Made by a program: the position numbers and the translations under genes
DNA from: JBJHDF01 sp050486405
Lineage (GTDB): Bacteria > Pseudomonadota > Gammaproteobacteria > Pseudomonadales > Cellvibrionaceae
Direction: 5' to 3'
Assembly: GCA_050486405.1 (NCBI GenBank)
Contig: JBJHDF010000007.1
Span: forward strand, 62,001 to 126,000
DNA: 64,000 bases
Notes under the pieces: model-generated
Seen by the model: the letters and a program-made list of their open reading frames with translations, nothing else
Told to the model about the DNA's origin: nothing
The model's database searches: none
Shown: positions 26,664 through 35,661 of the stretch, piece by piece
Layout of the letters: the number at the start of each line of letters is the position of its first letter
Numbering within the stretch: the first letter of the stretch is position 1

Positions 26664-27656
26664 ATGACCATTTCCCAGCTCGCCCTGGCGGCGCCGGTGT
26701 CCGCTGAAACTCCGGCTCTGGCGCCCCTTCTGAAGGCGGCGGGCGATCCTCTGCGCCTGGGGGTACTGCGGGTGCTGGCCCGGGACTCTTTCGGCGTGCT
26801 GGAGTTGTGCCGGATCATGGACGCCAAACAGTCGGGGATGAGCCATCACCTGAAGGTGCTGGCGGACGCGGGTCTGGTGTCCTCCCGCCGGGAGGGCAAC
26901 AGCATCTACTACCGGCGTGCCCGGCTGGTGCCGGATCATCCCCTGAACGAGCTTTTGCGGGTACTGTTTGACACTCTGGACAGGCAGCCCCTGCCGGACC
27001 CACTGGCCCGGCGTCTGGAAGCGATTCAGGGGGAGCGTGCCCGGGCTTCCCGGCAGTTTTTTGCGGACAATGCCCACAAGTTCCGGGAACAGCAGGATCT
27101 GATTGCCAGCTATCCGGTGTACGGGGAGCAGGTGACCCAGTTGTTGGTTGACACGCCCCTGGACAGCCGGAGGCTGGCGCTGGAAGTGGGTCCGGGGGAG
27201 GGCGAATTCCTGCCGGTACTGGCGAGCCGTTTTGAGCGGGTGCTGGCCCTGGACAATGCGCCGGGCATGCTGGAGCGCGCAAGGCTGCACCTGGACGGGA
27301 AGGGCCTGGACAATATTGAATTTGTACGGGACGACGTGCGCCATCTGGCCAGGTATCAGCTGGCGGCAGATTGTATCGTGGTGAACATGGTGTTGCATCA
27401 CACGCCGTCCCCGGCAGAAATTTTCCTGGAACTGGGGCGCTCCCTGGCCCCGGGTGGTGTCCTGCTGATTACCGACCTGTGTCGTCACGAACAGGACTGG
27501 GCCCGTCAAGCCTGCGGTGATCTCTGGCAGGGTTTCGAGCCGGAGGACTTCGGCCGCTGGGCCGGGGATGCCGGCCTGAGCGAGGGCCAGAGCATTTACT
27601 TTGCGCTGCGCAACGGCTTTCAGGTCCAGATACGACAATTTTTCAATGATCAATAA
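26664..27656 (+). CDS. sahR: ArsR-family regulator fused to a SAM-dependent methyltransferase domain (SahR-like)
   Basis: Regulator of 330 residues. The N-terminal ArsR winged helix (about 20-95) shows DPLRLGVLRVLARDSFGVLELC and the recognition region MDAKQSGMSHHLKVLADAGLV. The C-terminal Rossmann domain (about 150-330) has the SAM/SAH-binding motif LALEVGPGEGEFLPVL and DNAPGML. This fusion is the SahR type, in which the methyltransferase fold is thought to sense S-adenosylhomocysteine. It heads an operon with metK, ahcY and metF, starts 27 bp after a perfect palindrome, and overlaps no other gene; metK follows 10 bp after its stop. Confidence 0.88.
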   Translation: MTISQLALAAPVSAETPALAPLLKAAGDPLRLGVLRVLARDSFGVLELCRIMDAKQSGMSHHLKVLADAGLVSSRREGNSIYYRRARLVPDHPLNELLRVLFDTLDRQPLPDPLARRLEAIQGERARASRQFFADNAHKFREQQDLIASYPVYGEQVTQLLVDTPLDSRRLALEVGPGEGEFLPVLASRFERVLALDNAPGMLERARLHLDGKGLDNIEFVRDDVRHLARYQLAADCIVVNMVLHHTPSPAEIFLELGRSLAPGGVLLITDLCRHEQDWARQACGDLWQGFEPEDFGRWAGDAGLSEGQSIYFALRNGFQVQIRQFFNDQ

Positions 27657-27666
27657 AGGAAAACCC

Positions 27667-28824
27667 ATGGCCAAGTATTCTGTTTTTACCTCCGAGTCGG
27701 TTTCCGAGGGCCACCCGGACAAAATGGCGGATCAGATTTCCGATGCGGTGCTGGACGCCATACTCAAGGAAGCGCCGGATTCCCGGGTGGCGGTGGAAAC
27801 CATGGTGAAAACCGGCATGGCGATTCTTGCCGGTGAGGTGCGCACCTCCACCTATGTGGATCTGGAGGATTTGGTGCGCAATGTGATTCTGGACATAGGC
27901 TACAACTCCAGCGACGTCGGTTTTGACGGTGCTTCCTGCGCGGTGCTCAATGCCATTGGCAAACAGTCCGCCGACATCGCCATGGGCGTGGACGAAGGAG
28001 AAAACAAGGAGCAGGGTGCCGGTGACCAGGGTCTGATGTTCGGTTACGCCAGCAACGAAACCGATGTGCTGATGCCTGCGCCCATATATTTCGCTCACCG
28101 GCTGGTGGAGCGTCAGGCGTATCTGCGCAAGCACAGGGTGCTGCCCTGGTTGCGCCCGGATGCCAAAAGCCAGGTGACACTGCGCTACAACGACCAGGGG
28201 CGGCCCGTGGCGGTGGACGCGGTGGTGTTGTCCACCCAGCACAACCCGGATATCCAGCAGGCGGATATCCGCGAGGCTGTCATGGAGGAAATCATCCGTC
28301 ATGTGCTGCCGGCTGAGTGGCTGCATGCGGACACCCGGTACCACATCAACCCCACCGGCCAGTTCGTAATTGGTGGCCCCGTGGGTGATTGTGGTCTGAC
28401 CGGGCGCAAGATCATTGTGGATACTTACGGCGGCATGGCCCGCCACGGTGGTGGTGCATTTTCCGGGAAGGATCCGTCCAAGGTGGATCGCTCCGCAGCC
28501 TATGCGGGCCGTTACGTGGCGAAAAATATTGTCGCCGCGGGCCTGGCGGACCGCTGCGAAATTCAGGTGTCCTATGCCATTGGCGTCTCGGAACCCACGT
28601 CGATTTCCATCAACACCTTTGGTACGGGCAGCCTGCCGGATGAGGAGATCGGCAAGCTGGTGTTCGAGCATTTCGACCTGCGGCCCGGGGCGCTGGTCAG
28701 CATGCTGGATTTGAAGCGGCCCATTTACCGGGCCACGGCTGCCTATGGGCACTTTGGCCGGGAGTTGCCGGAGTTTACCTGGGAGAAAACCGACAAGGCC
28801 GAGCTGCTGAAAAAATATCTGTAA
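27667..28824 (+). CDS. metK: S-adenosylmethionine synthetase
   Basis: Cytoplasmic enzyme of 385 residues making SAM from methionine and ATP. It has the N-terminal FTSESVSEGHPDKMADQISDA, the ATP-binding hexapeptide region GAGDQGLMFGYA and the P-loop-like GGGAFSGKDPSKVDRSAAYA. The start at 27667 is preceded by AAAGGA; a longer frame from 27601 runs inside sahR and is not credible. It supplies SAM to the methyltransferases and radical SAM enzymes in the nearby island, though it is the core cellular gene. Confidence 0.97.
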   Translation: MAKYSVFTSESVSEGHPDKMADQISDAVLDAILKEAPDSRVAVETMVKTGMAILAGEVRTSTYVDLEDLVRNVILDIGYNSSDVGFDGASCAVLNAIGKQSADIAMGVDEGENKEQGAGDQGLMFGYASNETDVLMPAPIYFAHRLVERQAYLRKHRVLPWLRPDAKSQVTLRYNDQGRPVAVDAVVLSTQHNPDIQQADIREAVMEEIIRHVLPAEWLHADTRYHINPTGQFVIGGPVGDCGLTGRKIIVDTYGGMARHGGGAFSGKDPSKVDRSAAYAGRYVAKNIVAAGLADRCEIQVSYAIGVSEPTSISINTFGTGSLPDEEIGKLVFEHFDLRPGALVSMLDLKRPIYRATAAYGHFGRELPEFTWEKTDKAELLKKYL

Positions 28825-28840
28825 GAATTCGGGGAACATT

Positions 28841-30223
28841 ATGAATATTGCTACAAACTTTACCGACTACAAGGTCGCCGACATTTCTCTGGCCGATTGG
28901 GGCAGGCGCGAGATTGATATTGCCGAGGGCGAAATGCCGGCGCTGATGGCGCTGCGGCGCAAGTACAGCGACAGCAAGCCGCTGGCGGGTGCGAAAATCA
29001 TGGGCTGTATCCATATGACCATCCAGACGGCGGTACTGATCGAAACCCTGGTGGAACTGGGGGCCGAGGTGCGCTGGTCGTCGTGCAATATCTTTTCCAC
29101 CCAGGATCACGCGGCGGCCGCCATTGCCGCGGCGGGCATACCGGTGTTTGCCTGGAAGGGCGAAACCGAGGAGGAGTTCTGGTGGTGCATCGAGCAGACG
29201 ATTCTGCACAAGGGCGAGCCCTGGGATGCCAATATGATTCTGGATGACGGCGGCGACCTGACCGAGGTGGTGCACAAGAAGTATCCGCAGATGCTCGATA
29301 GCATCCACGGCATTTCCGAGGAAACCACCACTGGCGTGCACCGTTTGCAGGACATGCTGAAAAAGGGCGAGTTGAAAGTGCCGGCCATCAATGTCAATGA
29401 TGCGGTTACCAAAAGCAAGAACGACAACAAGTACGGTTGTCGCCACAGCCTGAACGATGCCATCAAGCGCGGCACCGACCACCTGTTGTCCGGCAAGAAG
29501 GCGCTGGTAATCGGCTACGGCGATGTGGGCAAGGGCTCGGCGGCGTCCCTGCGCCAGGAGGGCATGATCGTCAAGGTGACGGAGATTGATCCCATCTGCG
29601 CCATGCAGGCCTGCATGGATGGCTTCGAGGTGGTCTCGCCCTACCGCGACGGACTCAACACCGGAAAATTTGACGACGTGAATCACGCGGTGCTCGGCGC
29701 CACGGATCTGCTGGTTACCACTACCGGCAATACCAACGTCTGTGACTCGGCCATGCTGCGGGCACTGAAAAGCGGCGCTGTGGTGTGCAATATCGGCCAC
29801 TTCGACAATGAGATAGACACGGCCTATATGCGCAAGCATTGGGAGTGGGAAGAAGTCAAACCCCAGGTGCACAAGATCTACCGCGATCGTACCAGCAATG
29901 ATCATCTGTTGTTGTTGTCCGAAGGACGGCTGGTCAACCTGGGCAATGCCACGGGTCACCCGTCGCGTATTATGGACGGTTCTTTCGCCAATCAGGTGCT
30001 GGCGCAGATGTACCTGTACGAGCGCAGGTTTGCCGATCTTGACCCGGCACGCAAGCCCGAACACCTGTATGTTCGCGTGCTGCCAAAGAAACTGGACGAA
30101 GAGGTGGCCCGGGATATGGTGGAGGGTTTCGGTGGCGTGATCACCCGGCTGACGTCCCAGCAGGCGGAGTATATCGGCGTGGAGGTCGATGGACCCTTTA
30201 AGCCGGAAAGTTACAAATATTGA
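28841..30223 (+). CDS. ahcY: S-adenosylhomocysteine hydrolase
   Basis: Cytoplasmic NAD-dependent enzyme of 460 residues that splits SAH into adenosine and homocysteine. Conserved regions are MGCIHMTIQTAVLIETLVELGA, SCNIFSTQDHAAAAIA, the NAD-binding GYGDVGKGSAASL and the C-terminal KPESYKY. An insert near residues 150-190, typical of the longer bacterial form, is present. It follows metK by 16 bp, with GGGGA before the ATG. Bacteria with ahcY recycle SAH without Pfs/LuxS, which makes the nucleosidase-like gene at 54353 noteworthy. Confidence 0.97.
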   Translation: MNIATNFTDYKVADISLADWGRREIDIAEGEMPALMALRRKYSDSKPLAGAKIMGCIHMTIQTAVLIETLVELGAEVRWSSCNIFSTQDHAAAAIAAAGIPVFAWKGETEEEFWWCIEQTILHKGEPWDANMILDDGGDLTEVVHKKYPQMLDSIHGISEETTTGVHRLQDMLKKGELKVPAINVNDAVTKSKNDNKYGCRHSLNDAIKRGTDHLLSGKKALVIGYGDVGKGSAASLRQEGMIVKVTEIDPICAMQACMDGFEVVSPYRDGLNTGKFDDVNHAVLGATDLLVTTTGNTNVCDSAMLRALKSGAVVCNIGHFDNEIDTAYMRKHWEWEEVKPQVHKIYRDRTSNDHLLLLSEGRLVNLGNATGHPSRIMDGSFANQVLAQMYLYERRFADLDPARKPEHLYVRVLPKKLDEEVARDMVEGFGGVITRLTSQQAEYIGVEVDGPFKPESYKY

Positions 30224-30233
30224 GTTAATTACA

Positions 30234-31079
30234 ATGAGCAACGAGAAGCCCAGACTCAGTTTTGAGTTTTTTCCTCCCAAGACCCCGGAGGGCCGGGAGA
30301 AGCTGTTGGCGGTGCGCGATCGGTTGGCGGAACTGAGGCCGGACTTTTTTTCCATGACCTACGGCGCCGGCGGCTCGACCCGGGACAACACCAAGGGTTT
30401 GGTAAAGCAGTTCAACGCTGATGGGCATCCCACGGCTCCGCACCTGTCATTTGGCGGTGACAGCGAGGAGGCCATTGCCGAACTGCTGCAGGAGTATCGC
30501 GACGCCGGTATCAGGCGCATTGTCGCCCTGCGCGGCGACATGCCTTCGGGTGTGGGCGGCGCCTTCGAGCTGGTGTATGCCAACGAACTGGTGGCGTTTA
30601 TTCGCCAGCGTCACGGCGATCACTTTCATCTGGAGGTGGCGGCCTACCCGGAAGTGCATCCCCAGGCCAAAAGCTACGATGACGATATCCGCTACCTGAA
30701 AGGCAAATTCGACGCCGGTGCCAACAGCGGCATCACCCAGTACTTTTACAACCCGGACGCCTACTTCCATTTTATGGATCGGTGCGGGCAGGCAGGTATT
30801 ACCCAGCCTATCTACCCGGGGATCATGCCCATTATCAACTACCGCAACCTGATGCGTTTTTCCGACAATTGTGGCGCGGAAATCCCTCGCTGGCTGCGCA
30901 AGCGGCTGGACAACTTCGCCGACGATGCGGAAAGCCTCAAGGCGTTTGGCGCCGATGTGGTGGCCGAACTGTGCGAAACCCTGCTCGATGGGGGTGCGCC
31001 GGGCCTGCATTTCTACACCATGAATCAGGTGGAGCCCACCGCGACCATAGTGTCCCGCCTGGACCTGGGGGTAGGCTAG
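30234..31079 (+). CDS. metF: Methylenetetrahydrofolate reductase
   Basis: Flavoenzyme of 281 residues making 5-methyltetrahydrofolate for methionine synthesis. It shows LSFEFFPPKTPEG, SMTYGAGGSTRDNT, LRGDMPSGVGG, the barrel segment SGITQYFYNPDAYFHFMDRC and the C-terminal HFYTMNQVEPT. The start at 30234 gives the standard N-terminus; the longer frame from 30189 begins inside ahcY. It closes the sahR-metK-ahcY-metF operon, which together regenerates methionine and SAM from homocysteine. Confidence 0.97.
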   Translation: MSNEKPRLSFEFFPPKTPEGREKLLAVRDRLAELRPDFFSMTYGAGGSTRDNTKGLVKQFNADGHPTAPHLSFGGDSEEAIAELLQEYRDAGIRRIVALRGDMPSGVGGAFELVYANELVAFIRQRHGDHFHLEVAAYPEVHPQAKSYDDDIRYLKGKFDAGANSGITQYFYNPDAYFHFMDRCGQAGITQPIYPGIMPIINYRNLMRFSDNCGAEIPRWLRKRLDNFADDAESLKAFGADVVAELCETLLDGGAPGLHFYTMNQVEPTATIVSRLDLGVG

Positions 31080-31096
31080 CTGGTGTGCTTCACCAG
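31080..31096 (+). terminator. Weak hairpin after metF
   Basis: CTGGTG (31080-31085) pairs with CACCAG (31091-31096) over a 5-base loop, starting one base after the metF stop. No T run follows, so termination would be partial or Rho-dependent. Confidence 0.35.
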
Positions 31097-31197
31097 TCGA
31101 GGGGTATGGGCTTCCAGCGCCGTTGCAACGCGAATAAATCACCTATTTGTCACCCAGTCGGGTTTAGAGTGGCATTTTTGCCAACGAGGATTCGGCC

Positions 31198-33903
31198 GTG
31201 AAGGTGAACAATTTATGTACGCTGCTATTGACCGCGTTACTTTTACTGGTGGTGGGTTGCGGGGATTCTGACTCCGGAGGGGGCAGTTCGGGGGCCTCGG
31301 GCTCCAGCTCAGGGGGATCGAGTGGCGGGGCGGCCAACCGGGTTGATCTGAGGCACTATCAGACCCCCGGCGAGCCCACGGCGGGGGAATCGGCACCTTC
31401 TCTGCGCAACCAGGGTGGCCGCACCACCTGCATTACCTTCGCGGCGACGGCGGCATTGGAGGCGGCATACAAGCGCGCCGGTTACGGTGATCTGGATCTT
31501 TCTGAGGAGTTCATCAACTACACCGGCAAGGTGTTGTGGCTGCACCCGAACTGGAACGATTTTCTCGGATGGGATGTCAATCGCCGGGAGAATCAGGCCG
31601 CATTTACCGGTGGTGGTGGCAGTGTTGGTTGGCTGAGAAACCTCGCTGGCGGCTATTACTCAGTGGCTGAACACTACATGCCCTATGTGGATATCAACGA
31701 CTACGGCTATGGCTTCCCCGGTGTCGGCGAAGACGGCCCCGCCTGGGACGACCCCTTCTGGCGCGATCAGCGCAATGCCAATGACTTTAATCTGAATCCC
31801 GCCAACTTCGCCCGGGACGACTCCCCCGATGCCAGGTTTGCCGAACACTACTACAGCATTGCCGATATGACAGTGCTGTGTGCCGATGACTCCCGGGTTG
31901 CGCCGCGTCGCTGCAACACTCTGGATCCTTCTGCCTACGAGGAAGTATTGCGGGATGGGCGGGAGGTTTCAATCGATTTTGTCGTCCGGGGCGACCGCAG
32001 TGGCGCCATTTGGCAAAGGGATGACGATCAGCCGAGGCTGGGCGGCCATGCCATGCTGCTGGTGGGTTATGATCGCACTGACCCTGACAATCCCTACTTT
32101 ATCGCCAAGAACAGTTGGGGCCCCACATCGGGCGGTGTGGGCGGTGACTGCGGTGAAGACGGCTACACCTGCATTTCCTACGACTATCTAAGCTATATTT
32201 ACGCCGCTGGCTACATTGTCAGCGTCAACCCGCCTCGATCCTGGGCGGAGCTGGCCTTTATGGGTCGCTGGGATCTGTCTTTCAACGGCATTCAGGGTAC
32301 CCTGGATATCTACCATATTCCCGGTATTATGGAGGGGGTATTTGAGATCGAAAGCGACCGCTTTACCCACTACACCGATCGCCGCCTGGGAACTTTTTAC
32401 AGTGACACCGGTGATGCCTACCGGGTCAACGGCAGTATCAACGAGCGTCGCCTGGACTTCTATATCGATTTTGACCAACCGCGTTTGCGTTGGGATTTGC
32501 TCACGGGACACCACTTTACCTTCCATATGTTCGATCTGGATCGGGATACCATGGCGGGTACGCTGGAAGACCCTACAGGCAATCGCAGCGTCGGCTATGC
32601 CCGTAGAACCTTTGATGGCACTGGCTTTTTGGCCCCGCGTGAGGCTGCGGGAGTTATTACTCCGGAAACCTATCTGGGTGACTGGGACGTTGTATACGAC
32701 GGCCATGTCAACGAACTACATATCTCGGAAGTAAGCCCGTGGGTAAGAATCTCTCTGGGCCAGGAGTATGCGCAGTTGCTGGCGGAGACACGGCTGCCAG
32801 GCAGTGCCACCGCGCACAGCTTCATTGCCTATGTGCCCTTGTACGAACCGGAGCGAATCGAGTTTGATGCCCTGCTGTCGAGTGGCGTAGATCATCGGGT
32901 GTATGCCCGGGCCATGACCTGGGAGAAAGGCGTGTTGGCTGGCAGAAACAGTCATGGTGGGGCAATCGCCACTCGGCCAGTAATCCCCCCTTCGATTGAA
33001 ATTCTATCGCCGGCTGAGGGGGCCAGTTATCCTCGGGGCCGCTCCGGGGTATCCTTTGTCGCTCGTACTCAGGGGGTTGCCGACGTGCGCTGGTACAGCT
33101 GGATGGCCGGCGGCAATTTCGCTACTGGGCATCATGTTACTCGCTTCGACCTACCGGTGGGTGACCACAACGTAACCGCTTATGCACTGGATGAAGACGG
33201 CAATGAAATATGGTTTAACGATGATTGGCTTACGGATACCGTGAACATAACCATATACGACGAACCGCCAACCGTAGAGCTGATCGAGCCGCAAGCGGGC
33301 AACAGTTATTGCACTGGTGAGGCGTTCACCCTGCGCGCGGACGGCCGAGACTTCAATAACTGGCCGACATTTACGCTGCCGAATTCGGCCTTCACCTGGT
33401 ATTCGTCGCCCGCTGGTGTGGCACTGACAGGCAAGGAGGGTACGGCCAGTTACGGTTCGGCGGGATCATTGCAGATAGTGGTCCGGGCAACGGCGCCGGG
33501 TGGGCTATTCGCCGAAGAAGATGTCAATATCAATATCGTCGAGTGCACCAACGAAGCGCCCGTCGTGACCATTACCACGCCCGCCAGTAACTCCTCCAGC
33601 AGTGATCCGGCCTATGCGTACAACGGCTACGATACTGCGCTGGGTCTTTGGTACACGGATGTGCTGTTTCAGGGAACGGCCACGGATTTTGAGGACGGTG
33701 TTCTGACTGGCAGCAGTCTGGTTTGGACCACTGATCAGACTAGTGTGCAGGCTGCCCATCTGGGCACCGGCAACTCCATCAATGCCAGATTGTATTCCAG
33801 CCAATGCGGCGGCACCTGGCACACCGTTCGTTTGGCGGCAACCGACAGCGATGGCAATGTGCGCTATGCCTATCGCAGCGTCTTTATCTGGACACTTTGT
33901 TAG
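31198..33903 (+). CDS. Papain-like (C1A) cysteine protease lipoprotein with C-terminal beta domains
   Basis: Secreted lipoprotein of 901 residues starting at GTG 31198. The lipobox is LLVVGC (Cys21), followed by a Ser/Gly linker (about 26-46). The protease domain (about 48-345) has the catalytic Cys78 in RTTCITFAATAALEAAYK, His284 in LGGHAMLLVGYD and Asn305 in FIAKNSWG, so the triad of the papain family is complete. The usual QCGSCWAF around the Cys is degenerate. Downstream are a lipocalin- or beta-barrel-like region and two or three Ig-like domains (PPTVELIEPQAGNSY, APVVTITTPASNSSS). Papain-like enzymes of this type in bacteria are uncommon. It could digest host or prey proteins; target unknown. 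Confidence 0.85.
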   Translation: MKVNNLCTLLLTALLLLVVGCGDSDSGGGSSGASGSSSGGSSGGAANRVDLRHYQTPGEPTAGESAPSLRNQGGRTTCITFAATAALEAAYKRAGYGDLDLSEEFINYTGKVLWLHPNWNDFLGWDVNRRENQAAFTGGGGSVGWLRNLAGGYYSVAEHYMPYVDINDYGYGFPGVGEDGPAWDDPFWRDQRNANDFNLNPANFARDDSPDARFAEHYYSIADMTVLCADDSRVAPRRCNTLDPSAYEEVLRDGREVSIDFVVRGDRSGAIWQRDDDQPRLGGHAMLLVGYDRTDPDNPYFIAKNSWGPTSGGVGGDCGEDGYTCISYDYLSYIYAAGYIVSVNPPRSWAELAFMGRWDLSFNGIQGTLDIYHIPGIMEGVFEIESDRFTHYTDRRLGTFYSDTGDAYRVNGSINERRLDFYIDFDQPRLRWDLLTGHHFTFHMFDLDRDTMAGTLEDPTGNRSVGYARRTFDGTGFLAPREAAGVITPETYLGDWDVVYDGHVNELHISEVSPWVRISLGQEYAQLLAETRLPGSATAHSFIAYVPLYEPERIEFDALLSSGVDHRVYARAMTWEKGVLAGRNSHGGAIATRPVIPPSIEILSPAEGASYPRGRSGVSFVARTQGVADVRWYSWMAGGNFATGHHVTRFDLPVGDHNVTAYALDEDGNEIWFNDDWLTDTVNITIYDEPPTVELIEPQAGNSYCTGEAFTLRADGRDFNNWPTFTLPNSAFTWYSSPAGVALTGKEGTASYGSAGSLQIVVRATAPGGLFAEEDVNINIVECTNEAPVVTITTPASNSSSSDPAYAYNGYDTALGLWYTDVLFQGTATDFEDGVLTGSSLVWTTDQTSVQAAHLGTGNSINARLYSSQCGGTWHTVRLAATDSDGNVRYAYRSVFIWTLC

Positions 33904-33915
33904 CACTTCTGCAGG

Positions 33916-33951
33916 GTTTGGCAGGCCGGCTACGCAAGCGGTCTGCCAAAC
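33916..33951. terminator. Hairpin between convergent genes
   Basis: GTTTGGCAG (33916-33924) pairs perfectly with CTGCCAAAC (33943-33951) around an 18-base loop, in the short gap between the protease gene and the FkbM gene, which converge here. No T run. Confidence 0.45.
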
Positions 33952-33981
33952 GCTCGGCAGTTTCCGCAAAGCCTTTACAGG

Positions 33982-35661
33982 CTAGGCGTTCCACCATGTC
34001 AGCTCAAGCGTTCTGGATTGTGGTAGTGTGATATAGAGTTCCTTTGTCGTAAAGGCATCGTCGTGCTCGATGGGAATATCTTGATACCATCCTGTAAGCT
34101 CTATTCGCCTGTTGTTGACGAAAACCTCGCCGCTCAATTGTTCGGCGTTCTCATCGTCCAGCCGCTTGGCAATGGTCAGAAAAAATTCCTTGGGCTGCCA
34201 TCCTCGAAAGCAGCCCACGTCAAATCTAACCAGGCACTTTCCGTTAAGTTCGCATAAGTACTTCTGCGCATTGTTAGGTAGAATATAGGTATCACCAGTT
34301 GCCAGCGCAATTGCTTTTGTCGGCAGAGTTTCCAAAACGTCACTTGCGTGCCAAACCAATTTTAATCCTGCCGGCACGGTGGAAGTGACGGAAAAATACA
34401 TATCGCAATCGGAGGGAAAGTACGGCACTTCAATAACGCATAACCCTTCTATAAACTCAAATCGTTTGTTATCGAACTGTGCGAAAACGTCTCCCGAAAT
34501 GTGTGATGTCATAAGGATCTTTATATACCGATGAGGGGCGTCCCAGCCTTTAGGGGCGGTTTCCTTCCTTACTACAAAGTGACGGGTACCTGCAATAGTA
34601 TACTCCTCGCAATCTGATGGAGCGGGTATCTCAACAGGCGCACTGTCGCACACTCCATAAGCTTTGCTGAAAACCCAAAAGTGAGAAACCTGAGAGTCGC
34701 TCAAATGATGGTCACTAACAGTCAAACTCAACTTGTTAAGGCCTACCCTATCCGCCACAAAAGTAACGTCGCTGCTATTATCCGTGTTGCTGTTGAGAGT
34801 ACCATTCACCTCCCAAGTGTACTGCAAAGCGTTGTCCATAGAGCCGGGTGAAAAGCTCTCGCCGCCATTGGCCGTTACCAAATCGCCCTCACGACAGAAA
34901 CTGTTTGTCTGCACAACGGCAACGGGCGCTACTGCTGTTGATTCCTGAAAATAATGTCTGTTGACGGCGTAGAGGTAACCGGCATCATAAACTCCGGACA
35001 TCTTAATGTAATCTTGTATTGTAAAGCCTAGATCTGCTAAACGGCTACACAGTTCTCGTTGTGAGTAGCCGGCGTGAGTTTCCATTACCAGACGTTTTAT
35101 ACCAAGAAATTCCTCTTCTTTGCCACTATACAGAATGTCCAGTTCGGCTCCCTCCACATCGATTTTCAACAAGTCGATTTCGGTATCACCAACATCCTTT
35201 AGTAGCTCAGAAAACGACAGCGTTGGAACAGTCAGTTCGCGCATGCTTGTAACATCCATGGTCTGGTACATAGCGCTGACCACGGGGGTCGTAGTAATCA
35301 GTCCCGTCAAAGCTGTACCGTCCCGCTCTGGGACGTAGAGAGTAATGGCACCCGTGGTGGATGACACAGCTTTGTTAATCGGAAAAATACTATCCTGCAG
35401 ACCATTCATTTCAATATTCCGCAGGAGAATCGAATAATTGTTAGGATCAGGTTCGACGGCAAACACTTTGGCAGATTTCGCTGCGGCGAAAATCGAGAAT
35501 ACGCCCTGATTGGCACCGATATCGATTATTACGTCACCGGGCTGAATCTTGTATTGCTGTTGATAGCACTCGTCAAACCAGACTTCGTCGATAATGGTAG
35601 CTACATCGCCGTAATCCAGCATTTCCATGCCATTCGGGAGCTTCAATCGATCTATGGACAT
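33982..35661 (-). CDS. FkbM-family methyltransferase with C-terminal PKD-like and unknown domains
   Basis: Protein of 559 residues. The N-terminal half (about 35-240) is an FkbM-type methyltransferase: SAM-binding GDVIIDIGANQGVFSIFAAA, VFAVEPDPNNYSIL and the family motif EIDLLKIDVEGAELDILYSG. A PKD/Ig-like segment (about 250-335) and a further unrecognised beta-rich region (about 360-559, such as LTIAKRLDDENAEQLSGEV) follow. There is no signal peptide, so an Ig-like module on a cytoplasmic methyltransferase is odd. FkbM enzymes O-methylate sugars and small molecules. The gene lies at the edge of the A+T-rich island, opposite in direction to the main cluster. Confidence 0.75.
   Translation of the reverse strand: MSIDRLKLPNGMEMLDYGDVATIIDEVWFDECYQQQYKIQPGDVIIDIGANQGVFSIFAAAKSAKVFAVEPDPNNYSILLRNIEMNGLQDSIFPINKAVSSTTGAITLYVPERDGTALTGLITTTPVVSAMYQTMDVTSMRELTVPTLSFSELLKDVGDTEIDLLKIDVEGAELDILYSGKEEEFLGIKRLVMETHAGYSQRELCSRLADLGFTIQDYIKMSGVYDAGYLYAVNRHYFQESTAVAPVAVVQTNSFCREGDLVTANGGESFSPGSMDNALQYTWEVNGTLNSNTDNSSDVTFVADRVGLNKLSLTVSDHHLSDSQVSHFWVFSKAYGVCDSAPVEIPAPSDCEEYTIAGTRHFVVRKETAPKGWDAPHRYIKILMTSHISGDVFAQFDNKRFEFIEGLCVIEVPYFPSDCDMYFSVTSTVPAGLKLVWHASDVLETLPTKAIALATGDTYILPNNAQKYLCELNGKCLVRFDVGCFRGWQPKEFFLTIAKRLDDENAEQLSGEVFVNNRRIELTGWYQDIPIEHDDAFTTKELYITLPQSRTLELTWWNA

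Noticed and set aside
27601..27666. Upstream extension of metK
   Set aside because: It lies inside sahR and the standard MetK N-terminus begins at 27667 with AAAGGA upstream.
28825..28840. SAH or SAM riboswitch in front of ahcY
   Set aside because: The gap between metK and ahcY is 16 bp, too short for either riboswitch; control by SahR is a better fit.
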